From: JBFHKO01 sp041595355
GTDB taxonomy: Bacteria; Pseudomonadota; Gammaproteobacteria; Enterobacterales; Aeromonadaceae
NCBI GenBank assembly: GCA_041595355.1
Contig: JBFHKO010000114.1
Location: 1 to 8,164 of the forward strand
DNA: 8,164 nt
Direction: 5' to 3'
Program-made: the position numbers and the translations under genes
Notes under the pieces: generated by a model
The model's input: the letters and a program-made list of their open reading frames with translations, nothing else
Told to the model about the DNA's origin: nothing
Databases searched by the model: none
In this document: positions 1-6,133 of the stretch, piece by piece
How positions within the stretch are numbered: the first letter of the stretch is position 1
Layout: each line of letters starts with the position of its first letter

Positions 1-171
1 ACCACCGGAAATAATGGCCACCTTGCGCTTGTCCCAGTCATTGCGGGTCACGATGCGAATATGCTCGGCAATGTTGAGGCGGGTCAGGTTGTTGTGGCGG
101 TTGCTATAGATAAGCCCATCAATGGCATCGTTTACCAGGGTGTTCTTGTCGTTTAAAAACAGCTTGCTCAT
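1..171 (-). CDS. dhaK: Dihydroxyacetone kinase, N-terminal part (runs off the window)
   Basis: These are the first 57 codons of a dihydroxyacetone kinase, which phosphorylates dihydroxyacetone to dihydroxyacetone phosphate in the cytoplasm. The visible protein starts MSKLFLNDKNTLVNDAIDGL and ends in VAIISGG, the start of the family's GGGSGHEP substrate-site loop. From memory it lines up with the ATP-dependent Citrobacter freundii enzyme (MSQFFFN...LVSDVIDG...VAVISGGGSGHEP) better than with the PTS-dependent E. coli DhaK, so a single-chain ATP-using kinase is more likely. The C-terminal ATP domain that would settle this lies outside. An AAGGAT ribosome binding site (179-184) sits 7 nt before the ATG. 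It follows gldA by 53 nt on the same strand, so the product of GldA is its substrate. Family is sure; subtype is inference. Confidence 0.9.
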   Translation of the reverse strand, partial: MSKLFLNDKNTLVNDAIDGLIYSNRHNNLTRLNIAEHIRIVTRNDWDKRKVAIISGG

Positions 172-224
172 CGTGTAAATCCTTTACCAATAAAAGAAGG
201 GGTGGCCAGACATATCCGTTTTAG

Positions 225-1310
225 TTACAGCGAACCCAGCTGGTGGGCGCTGATCAGGGCGCTCAGTACCAACTCCGGCGTCACCGGGAACGGCATGTTG
301 TGAATGGTTTCGCCCGGGGCACAGGAGGCCTCGGCTACCGGCTGCAGTGTCTCCCGGCTGACGTCGGTGACGCCCATCTGGGTGAGGTTGGTCGGCAGTC
401 CGACATCGCGGCAGAATTGAATGATCTCCTTGATTTCGGCTAGGGGCGCATTCTCCAGCACCAGCTGGGTAAGGGTGCCGAAGGCCACCTTTTCGCCGTG
501 AAGGAGGTGGTGGCACTCGACCAGCTTGGTCAGGCCGTTATGAATGGCATGGGCCGCCGCCAGGCCACTGCTTTCGAAGCCGATGCCGCTCAGGTAGGTA
601 TTGGCCTCGATGATATTTTCTACTGCCAGTGAGCTGAGGCCCTGTTCGGCGGCGATTTTGGCCTGAACGCCATTGGCCATCAGGGTATCGAAACAGAGTC
701 TGGCCAGCGTCTGGGCGGCCAGGGTTGGGATGCCGCCGGCCATGGTGGCTTTGCCGGAACGGGCATTGGCGCGGGCCTCGAAATAGGTGGAAAGGGCATC
801 GCCCATACCGGACACCAGCAGGCGAGCCGGGGCACGCGCAATGATCTCGGTATCCATCAACACCATGTTGGGGTTGGAAGGGATCATCAGATAGTCACTG
901 AACTCGTGTTGCTCGGTGTAAATGACGGCCAGCGCACTGGTGGGGGCGTCGGTGGATGCGATGGTCGGCACCACCACCACCGGTTTTTTCATGAAGAAAG
1001 CCATGGCCTTGGCGGTGTCCAGCGTCTTGCCGCCCCCAATGCCGACGATAAGGTCCGCATCAGCCTGTTCGGCCAGCGCCTGCAGGCGCGCGATTTCGGG
1101 GCGTGAGCACTCGCCATTGAAGGTGGCCAGGGTGAGCTGGGCATCCTGAGCGTAATAGGAGCTCTCCAGTGCGTCACGTACCATGCCGAGCACGAAGGTA
1201 TCGGCGATGGCAAATACCTTGTGACCGAAGTTGGCGGTGTACTGAGCGGTGCGTGAAATCACGCCGGGGCCCTGAATGTATTTGGCTGGGGAGATGATGA
1301 TCTTGTCCAT
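225..1310 (-). CDS. gldA: Glycerol dehydrogenase, NAD-dependent, metal-containing
   Basis: This 361-residue cytoplasmic enzyme of the iron-containing alcohol dehydrogenase superfamily oxidises glycerol to dihydroxyacetone with NAD+. It has the SPAKYIQGPG start typical of GldA/DhaD, the NAD-binding loop GIGGGKTLDTAKA (residues 90-102), the segment PTIASTDAPTSALAVIYTE, and the three expected metal ligands: D171 in SGMGDALSTYFEA, H254 in AAAHAIHNGL and H271 in LLHGEKVAFG. Length is close to the E. coli enzyme (367). The frame is open 23 codons further upstream, but the ATG at 1308-1310 is chosen because family similarity begins there and AGGG (1318-1321) lies 7 nt before it. It sits between a sodium symporter (87 nt upstream) and dhaK (53 nt downstream) in one operon. 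The symbol dhaD would be equally defensible. Confidence 0.95.
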   Translation of the reverse strand: MDKIIISPAKYIQGPGVISRTAQYTANFGHKVFAIADTFVLGMVRDALESSYYAQDAQLTLATFNGECSRPEIARLQALAEQADADLIVGIGGGKTLDTAKAMAFFMKKPVVVVPTIASTDAPTSALAVIYTEQHEFSDYLMIPSNPNMVLMDTEIIARAPARLLVSGMGDALSTYFEARANARSGKATMAGGIPTLAAQTLARLCFDTLMANGVQAKIAAEQGLSSLAVENIIEANTYLSGIGFESSGLAAAHAIHNGLTKLVECHHLLHGEKVAFGTLTQLVLENAPLAEIKEIIQFCRDVGLPTNLTQMGVTDVSRETLQPVAEASCAPGETIHNMPFPVTPELVLSALISAHQLGSL

Positions 1311-1342
1311 GTGGTTACCCTGTGGATGAATGGTCTGGTTAT

Positions 1343-1374
1343 TGCCGCCCTTACGTTCTCGTGACGGGGCGGCA
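1343..1374 (-). other. Intercistronic hairpin between symporter and gldA
   Basis: TGCCGCCC (1343-1350) and GGGCGGCA (1367-1374) are perfect 8-bp inverted repeats separated by 16 nt. Within the loop ACG-TTCT-CGT can add a small inner stem. On the minus-strand transcript the hairpin falls between the symporter stop and the gldA ribosome binding site and is followed by ATAACC, not a U tract. It is therefore more likely an mRNA stability or processing element, or a weak attenuator, than a full terminator. The structure is seen; the role is inference. Confidence 0.4.
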
Positions 1375-1397
1375 GGCAATCTATGACGCTCTGGTGA

Positions 1398-2867
1398 TTA
1401 TTCGCCGGTCAGTTGAGTGGTCAGCTTCGCCTCCTCACGCCGACCCGCCGGGGAGAAGACAAAGGTGCAGCGCTTGCCAAACGCCAGGCGGTTGATCAGC
1501 AGGGCGAAGGTGATGCAGGCAAGCAGGGTGAAGAACATCATGTGGATGTAGTGCAGCGGCGCCCAGACGAAGCTGAAGAAGGCATACAACAGGACACCGA
1601 AAACCACCGTGATGATGACGGCCCGGGCATCCACGTTGCGGAACAGCAGGCCGGTCACGAAGGCGGAGAGTATGGGCATGCTCAGCAGGCCGTTCAGCTG
1701 TTGCAGCAGGTTGATGATGCTGTCGGCATGCTGGTACATCGGCACCAGCATCAGGGCGATGGCGACGAACACAAAGGAGATGCTATTGCTCAGATTCTTC
1801 ACATTCGGCTTGTCGTTGATGTAACGCTCGTGCAGGTCACACACATAGAGGGCAGCGGAAGAATTCAGCACAGAGTTGAAGCTGGTCAGCACGGCGGCGG
1901 CCATGGCGGCGGCGAAGGCGCCGGACAACCAGGTGGGCATCAGATCCCCGACGATGCGGCCGTAGGTGGCATCACCGATATCTCCATAGAGCTTGTAGGC
2001 ACAGATACCGGGGATGACCACCATGATGGGGACGACCAGCAGACGGATACCGGCAGCGGCGAACACCCCCTTCTGGGCTTCCTTGATGCTGGGAGCAGCC
2101 ATGGCGCGCTGGGTGATGGTCTGGTTGGTACTCCAGTAGAAGATCTGAATGAACAGCATGCCGGTCAGCAGGGTGTGCCAGGGGATCGGCGAGTTGTCGT
2201 CACCAATCAGGGTCAGGCGCTCGGCCGGGATACCGGAGAAGTCGAAATCGATGGCAAACAGGGCCAGTATGACCACCAGCAGGCCCATGAGGATCAGGCC
2301 GACACCGCTGTAGGTATCAGAGATGGCCACCGCGCGCAGGCCACCGAAGATGGCATAGGCGGCACCGACCACGGCGAAGGCGAAGGCCAGCACTATGATG
2401 GGAATCTCGACGTTGAACATGGACTGCATGAATAGCGCACCGCCATAGAGCATGGCTGGCAGATAGATGAATACATTACCCAGCAGAAACAGGGTGGCGA
2501 CGGTGGCGCGGATATGCTTGCTGTTGTAGCGCTTCTCCAGCAACTCGGTGGTGGTGGTGCACTGGTACTTGTAGTAGAGCGGCACAAACACCTTGGCCAG
2601 GATGAACAGACCGACCACTGCGGCCAGCTCCCACAGGGCCAGCAGGGCCATCTGGTTGCCGTTCATGCCCACCAGTTGATCCGTGGACAGATTGGTCAGG
2701 GTGATGGAGCCGGCGATGAACACCCATGACAGGCCACCGTTGGCCAGAAAGACCTCCTTATTGGAGGTGGCCGGGCCCGTGTTGGCCTGGCGGCACTTGT
2801 CGTAGGTCAGCCAGCCGACCAACCCGGTCAATAGGACAAAGATCGAGACCTGTATGATGGTATCCAT
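1398..2867 (-). CDS. Sodium:solute symporter (SSS family, SGLT/YidK type)
   Basis: This is a 489-residue inner-membrane transporter of the solute:sodium symporter family, which uses the sodium gradient to import a sugar, polyol or similar solute. Hydrophobic segments run throughout, and it ends in a short charged cytoplasmic tail (about 463-489). Family marks in order: N59 and Q64 in TNLSTDQLVGMNG, GGLRAVAISD (175-184), FYWSTNQTITQR (243-254) and AAAVLTSFNSVLNSS (323-337). In the last, T328/S329 match the paired hydroxyl residues of the Na2 sodium site in Vibrio SGLT (from memory). Q64, E80 and N248 fall where SGLT contacts galactose, so a sugar is possible. Its place as first gene before gldA and dhaK suggests instead glycerol, dihydroxyacetone or a related polyol. 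An AGGA site (2875-2878) is 7 nt before the ATG. The family is firm and the substrate is not known. Confidence 0.9.
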   Translation of the reverse strand: MDTIIQVSIFVLLTGLVGWLTYDKCRQANTGPATSNKEVFLANGGLSWVFIAGSITLTNLSTDQLVGMNGNQMALLALWELAAVVGLFILAKVFVPLYYKYQCTTTTELLEKRYNSKHIRATVATLFLLGNVFIYLPAMLYGGALFMQSMFNVEIPIIVLAFAFAVVGAAYAIFGGLRAVAISDTYSGVGLILMGLLVVILALFAIDFDFSGIPAERLTLIGDDNSPIPWHTLLTGMLFIQIFYWSTNQTITQRAMAAPSIKEAQKGVFAAAGIRLLVVPIMVVIPGICAYKLYGDIGDATYGRIVGDLMPTWLSGAFAAAMAAAVLTSFNSVLNSSAALYVCDLHERYINDKPNVKNLSNSISFVFVAIALMLVPMYQHADSIINLLQQLNGLLSMPILSAFVTGLLFRNVDARAVIITVVFGVLLYAFFSFVWAPLHYIHMMFFTLLACITFALLINRLAFGKRCTFVFSPAGRREEAKLTTQLTGE

Positions 2868-2880
2868 GATTTAATCCTCT

Positions 2881-3346
2881 TCTTTCAGTGGATCAGACTC
2901 ATATATGCCATGGCCTGACGGGCGCGCGGGACAGGGGCACTGGCGACGGTGGTAAGGATAGCGGTTTCTGGAAATGCATCTGTGACGGCCATCCAGAAAT
3001 GAATACGTTTCCATTATTGCTGTTTTCGCTTGCTTGCCTCTTCCTTTGCGCTCCTGCCTCATGGAGTTTTAAGCGGTATAAAGTTGTATCAAAGCCTTTA
3101 TTGTCTATTTTTTTACTATCATGAGTGATATATCTTGTTGATATCGATTACATTGCGGGTGGGCGTCAGGGACCGGGTCTCGGTCTGGTCAGCGGGTCGC
3201 GATTTGCCAGCCCGGGCATGTGACGGCATGGTCGGAAGAAAACAGGTCCAATCCAGGCTTGCCGATCGCCCGTCAATGACGACAATTCGGCGCCCGAGCC
3301 GTGCATTGATGCGACCCGGGTGCCCCAGCGGACTAAATGACGCTAT
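2881..3346. other. Divergent intergenic region without a recognisable gene
   Basis: About 470 bp separate the symporter operon (minus) from the galK remnant and galM (plus). The part from about 3060 to 3155 is strongly AT-rich compared with its surroundings and includes a run of seven T (around 3109-3115) and the palindrome GATATATC (3127-3134), so promoters probably lie here. I cannot place a convincing -35/-10 pair on either strand. An AATAAT box on the minus strand (3013-3018) could be a -10 for the symporter operon but has no good -35. From 3160 to 3346 the DNA is GC-rich again and reads open in short frames (for example 3135-3353 plus) that match nothing I recognise. It might be decayed gal-operon sequence, but nothing visible proves that. 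Confidence 0.5.
3000..3013. promoter_or_regulatory. Candidate GalR/LacI-family operator
   Basis: The 14 bases TGAATACGTTTCCA match the GalR/LacI-family operator pattern TGnAAnCGnTTnCA (recalled from the E. coli gal operators) at nine of ten fixed positions, around a central CG. The site is 133 bp upstream of the symporter ATG and overlaps a possible minus-strand -10 (AATAAT, 3013-3018), where a bound repressor would block the symporter-gldA-dhaK promoter. It is about 340 bp from the galK remnant, so control in that direction is less likely. No LacI-family gene is in the window. Confidence 0.4.
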
Positions 3347-3356
3347 GAGGTGACGC

Positions 3357-3524
3357 ATGCCATTTTTCGAGCCAGTTACGCAGGTGTTCCTGTCGCCACC
3401 GCGCCACGGCGTTCGTGCCCCCGGGTGGCTCAATCTCATCGGCGAGCACACCGACTACAACGATGGTTGCGCGCTTCCCCGTGCCATTAACCTGCCTCAG
3501 AGGGCCGAGGTGCTGCATGGCTGA
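3357..3524 (+). pseudogene. galK: Galactokinase remnant (N-terminal 44 residues plus short tail)
   Basis: This 55-codon ORF carries the N-terminal signature of galactokinase. Residues 21-44 read APGWLNLIGEHTDYND followed by GCALPRAI, against APGRVNLIGEHTDYNDGF in E. coli GalK (from memory). A full enzyme is about 380 residues and needs the GHMP ATP loop and C-terminal domain, which are absent, so it cannot be active. The Arg of APGR, which is catalytic in galactokinases, is Trp here (W24). A good ribosome binding site, GAGG (3347-3350), lies 6 nt before the ATG and an in-frame stop (3351-3353) just before, so this looks like the original gene start. Homology ends after residue 44, and the last ten codons run into the galM start with an 8-nt overlap (ATGGCTGA). 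The likely history is an internal deletion of galK from an ancestral galKM operon. It may now act as a translated leader for galM. Confidence 0.8.
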
Positions 3525-4575
3525 TATCCGTACGACACACTTTGGTGTGCTAACCGATGGCCGCGCGGTCAGTGCCTATACCCTGACGAACCGTTACGGC
3601 AGCGAGGTGGTCATGCTCGATTGGGGGGCCAGCCTCCATTCCGTGCGGGTACCGGATGGTCGGGGCCGCCTGGGGGAGGTGATACTCGGCTGTGACAGCT
3701 TGGCCGACTATCAGTGTCAGCAGGTCTATCTGGGGGCCTCGGTGGGGCGCTTTGCCAACCGGATTGCCGAGGGGCGCTTTGTGCTCGACGGCCGCCGTTA
3801 CCAGTTGGAGTGCAATCAGGCGCCCAATCACCTGCATGGTGGCCGGGACGGTTTTGATCGGCGCCTGTGGCGGGCAAGCATACTGGAGCCGGGTGGTGAT
3901 GCCCGGTTGCGGTTGACGCTGCAGTCGGCAGACGGCGATCAGGGCTATCCGGGCAACCTGGCGGTGACGCTGACGGTATCCCTGAGCGATGAGTCGGTGC
4001 TGACCCTGGCGTACGAGGCCGAGGCGGATCAGGCCACGCCGGTGAACCTGACCCATCATGCCTATTTCAATCTGGATGACAGCGACAGCTGCCTCGAGCA
4101 CCGGCTGCAACTGCTGGCAGAGCGGTATCTGCCGCTGGATGCCGCTCAGATCCCCCAGCGTTGGCCGCAACCGGTGGCGGGTACGCCCTTCGATTTTCGC
4201 CAGCCCAAGGCGCTGGAGCAGGATCTGGCCGTGGCAGATGAGCAGTTGCGGCGCGCCGGCGGCTACGATCACTATTTCCTGCTGGAGCCGGGGCCGGAGT
4301 GGCCTATCCGGGTACAGTCGCCGTGTTCGGGGCGTTGCCTGGAGGTGAGCACCAGCCTGCCGGGCGTGCATCTGTACAGTGGCAATTTCCTGCAGGGCAC
4401 GCTGGGGCGCCGGCAGCGCTACTATGCCAATCACGCCGGTTTCTGCCTCGAGACCCAGTATCCGGCCGACAGCCCGAACCGGGAGGATGGGCAGGCCTGC
4501 ATCGTCCGTCCGGGCCAGCCCTACCGGGCAGTGACCCGATTCCGTTTCTCCGTGTGTGCCGAGCATGCGCTCTAG
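3517..4575 (+). CDS. galM: Aldose 1-epimerase (mutarotase)
   Basis: This 352-residue cytoplasmic enzyme interconverts the alpha and beta anomers of galactose, glucose and related sugars, feeding the Leloir pathway. Family marks in order: LDWGASLHSVRVPD (34-47), LGASVGRFANRI (72-83), NHLHGG with H107, DGDQGYPGNL (139-148), the proton-donor His in NLTHHAYFNL (H181), GYDHYF with D251, and the catalytic base Glu in CLETQYPADSPN (E312). All active-site residues known from E. coli GalM appear present and the length is normal (E. coli 346). The ATG at 3517 is chosen over an upstream in-frame ATG at 3415, because similarity starts here, GAGG (3507-3510) precedes it by 6 nt, and the 34 extra codons encode the galactokinase remnant in another frame. 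galE and galT are not in the window and galK is broken, so GalM may serve another sugar pathway, perhaps together with the divergent symporter. Confidence 0.95.
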   Translation: MADIRTTHFGVLTDGRAVSAYTLTNRYGSEVVMLDWGASLHSVRVPDGRGRLGEVILGCDSLADYQCQQVYLGASVGRFANRIAEGRFVLDGRRYQLECNQAPNHLHGGRDGFDRRLWRASILEPGGDARLRLTLQSADGDQGYPGNLAVTLTVSLSDESVLTLAYEAEADQATPVNLTHHAYFNLDDSDSCLEHRLQLLAERYLPLDAAQIPQRWPQPVAGTPFDFRQPKALEQDLAVADEQLRRAGGYDHYFLLEPGPEWPIRVQSPCSGRCLEVSTSLPGVHLYSGNFLQGTLGRRQRYYANHAGFCLETQYPADSPNREDGQACIVRPGQPYRAVTRFRFSVCAEHAL

Positions 4576-4587
4576 GCGTTGTCTCTG

Positions 4588-4749
4588 ATGCCCAATTATA
4601 CCGAGGTGCGCTTTCTGCTGGCCGACAAATCCGAGCGGGTGCCGGAGGGGGAGTGTAACGACTTCGATGATGGCGACGGGGCCCCTATTCGCGCCCGGGG
4701 CGAGCTGGTGGAGGTGCTGGCCGAGGCGAGCCGGCATCGGTGGCCATGA
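4588..4749 (+). CDS. Small acidic protein of unknown function
   Basis: This 53-residue ORF begins MPNYTEVRFLLADKSERVPE and ends in RHRWP. It starts 12 nt after the galM stop on the same strand and ends 4 nt before a terminator-like hairpin, so it would be the last gene of the galM transcript. Codons mostly end in G or C in the manner of the neighbouring genes, and the protein is acidic in its middle (ECNDFDDGD, residues 22-30). No membrane segment, signal peptide or known motif is visible. The ribosome binding site is weak (AGGCG at 4574-4578, overlapping the galM stop), so expression would depend on coupling to galM. I do not recognise a family; it could be a real small protein or a chance ORF. 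Confidence 0.4.
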   Translation: MPNYTEVRFLLADKSERVPEGECNDFDDGDGAPIRARGELVEVLAEASRHRWP

Positions 4750-4752
4750 AGA

Positions 4753-4776
4753 GGCGGGCCAGGTAGATGGCCCGCC
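4753..4776 (+). terminator. Hairpin terminator after the galM unit
   Basis: GGCGGGCC (4753-4760) and GGCCCGCC (4769-4776) form a perfect 8-bp stem with an 8-nt loop, followed by GTTT. The T tract is short, so termination may be partial, but its place 4 nt after the small ORF stop and before a gene on the other strand fits the end of the galM transcript. Confidence 0.55.
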
Positions 4777-4820
4777 GTTTGGCACAATGCTGTTCAGTTA
4801 GCCGGGAATAGCCAGGTGCT

Positions 4821-4937
4821 GTCATTTCCGCGCAGGCGGAAATCCGGGGAACCCATCGGGATGCTGGCCGTTACCATCAAGCCAGGCGGGTACCCCGGCG
4901 GCGAATTCGTCTGGATGCCCGCTTTCGCGAGCATGAC
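4821..4937. repeat. MITE-like element with hairpin-forming terminal inverted repeats
   Basis: A 117-bp element is bounded by imperfect 25-bp inverted repeats (4821-4845 beginning GTCATTTCCGCG, and 4913-4937 ending GCGAGCATGAC). Each end also folds on itself. On the left ATTTCCGC (4824-4831) pairs with GCGGAAAT (4836-4843) around GCAG. On the right ATGCCCGC (4915-4922) pairs with GCGAGCAT (4927-4934) around TTTC with one mismatch. The ends resemble the widespread GTCATTCCCGCG...GCGGGAAT family of short intergenic repeats in proteobacteria (from memory). It contains no gene and lies between the galM unit and the oxidoreductase gene. It may also act as a transcript end for both convergent genes. 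Confidence 0.7.
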
Positions 4938-5006
4938 GAGCCTTTAGCTGACAGGCATTGGCCGTTTGGCCGAGATTAGCGGTTGAGAGTGAACTCATAC
5001 TGGGCT

Positions 5007-5993
5007 TTACATCTCGACCACCACCTTGCCGATGGCCTGTCCGCTGCCCAGGCGGGCATGTGCCTGGCCGATCTCCTCGAAGCCGAACCGCATCTCGTCC
5101 AGCAGCGGCCTGAGCGCCCCGGCATCGGCCAGTTCGGCCAGTTTGGCGAGTATGGCGCCGTGCTCTTCGCGCTTGTCATCGTGCAGCATCGGGATCAGCA
5201 TGAACACGACATGCACGGACAGCCCCTTGAAGTGTGCCGGCGTCAGATCCAGCTCCAGCAGGGACACTGTGGTCACGACCTGGCCATTGAGCGCGGCAGC
5301 CTCGAAGGAGCGGCTCATGTTGGCACCGCCCACGCTGTCGTAGACGATATCGAATCCCGCTCCACCGGTGTACTTTGCCACATAGTCGGCGACCGACTCC
5401 GTCTGGTAGTGGATCGCCGTGGCGCCATAGCCCTCGATCACGCTCGCCTGCTGCGCTCTCGAACAGGTGGCGTACACCTCGGCCCCCAGATGCCTGGCCA
5501 GCTGCACGGCCACATGGCCGACCCCGCCGGCACCGCCGTGCACCAACACGCGTTGTCCGGCGTGGGTGCCGGCCCGTTGCAGCCCTTCGTAGGCGGTGAT
5601 GCCCACCAGTGGCAGGGCGGCCGCTTCACGCATCGACAGGGACTTGGGCTTGTGGGCGATCAGGCGGGCGTCGGCCAGCATGTACTCGGCCAGGGCCCCC
5701 TGCAGGTCGGCCAGGCCGCCGGCACAGCCGTACACCTCATCGCCGGGTGCAAAGCCGCTGACGCCGTCACCGACCGCTTCGATGGTGCCGGCAAAGTCCA
5801 TCCCCAGCACGGCGGGCAGGGCGGGGGAGAGCGGCAGCGCCGGTCCCAGCTGACGGATCATGGTATCGACCGTATTCACGCTGCTGGCGGCGACGCGCAC
5901 CAGCACATGACCTGCCTTCACCACCGGCATCGGCAGCTCGGCGGCCTGGAAGGTGGCGTGTTCGCCGTATTGATTGAGGACCATCGCTTTCAT
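5007..5993 (-). CDS. Zinc-less MDR oxidoreductase (NADPH:quinone reductase type)
   Basis: This 328-residue cytoplasmic protein of the medium-chain dehydrogenase/reductase superfamily belongs with the quinone oxidoreductases and enoyl reductases, which move hydride from NADPH to quinones or activated double bonds. The N-terminal GroES-like domain has SSVNTVDTMIR (37-47), GMDFAGTIEAVG (64-75) and GDEVYG (84-89). The Rossmann domain has the nucleotide loop HGGAGGVGHVA (152-162) and later YDSVGG (218-223). The Cys and GHE zinc ligands of true alcohol dehydrogenases are missing, so no catalytic zinc is expected. AGGAG (6001-6005) lies 7 nt before the ATG. It is divergent from a LysR-type gene across 140 bp, a layout in which the regulator usually controls the neighbour, often in response to electrophiles or quinones. 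The exact substrate cannot be read from sequence. Confidence 0.88.
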   Translation of the reverse strand: MKAMVLNQYGEHATFQAAELPMPVVKAGHVLVRVAASSVNTVDTMIRQLGPALPLSPALPAVLGMDFAGTIEAVGDGVSGFAPGDEVYGCAGGLADLQGALAEYMLADARLIAHKPKSLSMREAAALPLVGITAYEGLQRAGTHAGQRVLVHGGAGGVGHVAVQLARHLGAEVYATCSRAQQASVIEGYGATAIHYQTESVADYVAKYTGGAGFDIVYDSVGGANMSRSFEAAALNGQVVTTVSLLELDLTPAHFKGLSVHVVFMLIPMLHDDKREEHGAILAKLAELADAGALRPLLDEMRFGFEEIGQAHARLGSGQAIGKVVVEM

Positions 5994-6077
5994 TGAATGT
6001 CTCCTGATGTGTGTCGAGGCCGGTCAGGGCAGTGACCACCGCCTGGTGCAGGGCTAAAGAATAGTTGACGGCATGCC

Positions 6078-6106
6078 GGTTGATAATCAACCATGATTGA
6101 TAATCA
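6078..6106. promoter_or_regulatory. Twin TTGATAATCA repeats, candidate LysR-type operator
   Basis: The sequence TTGATAATCA occurs at 6080-6089 and again at 6097-6106, a direct repeat with a 17-bp period. The first copy lies in a perfect inverted repeat GGTTGAT-A-ATCAACC (6078-6092). The second half of copy one and the first half of copy two form a further dyad ATCAA-N6-TTGAT (6086-6101). It sits 28 to 56 bp upstream of the LysR start and about 85 bp upstream of the oxidoreductase start, in the AT-rich part of the divergent intergenic region. This is where a LysR-type protein would autoregulate and activate its neighbour. The repeats are plainly seen; the binding protein is inferred. Confidence 0.6.
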
Positions 6107-6133
6107 CTTTTTAGATTTGGTTGAAAACAGGGC

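Noticed and set aside
1413..2435. A 340-codon plus-strand ORF opposite the symporter
   Set aside because: Composition is dominated by Gly, His, Gln, Asp and Glu in the way antisense translation of membrane-protein codons gives. No motif or domain is visible.
2981..2996. Possible CRP site TGTGACGGCCATCCAG upstream of the symporter
   Set aside because: Only one half-site (TGTGA) is good; the other matches about two of five positions, which is too weak to list as a site.
3119..3451. A 110-codon minus-strand ORF across the region before galM
   Set aside because: It overlaps the galactokinase remnant on the opposite strand and its translation shows no conserved motif.
3415..3516. An upstream in-frame extension of galM by 34 codons
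   Set aside because: The extra residues do not resemble GalM, and the same DNA encodes the galactokinase signature in a different frame.
3550..4785. A 411-codon minus-strand ORF opposite galM
   Set aside because: It is antisense to a clearly conserved galM gene with all catalytic residues. Its protein shows no family motif, and long antisense frames are expected in GC-rich DNA.
4822..4998. A 58-codon minus-strand ORF beginning MSSLSTANLGQTANAC
   Set aside because: Most of it is a translation of the inverted-repeat element (the RHARESGHPD stretch is typical of spurious ORFs made by such repeats), and it has no clear ribosome binding site.
4983..5996. A 337-codon plus-strand ORF opposite the oxidoreductase
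   Set aside because: Antisense shadow of a well-supported MDR gene, with no recognisable protein features.
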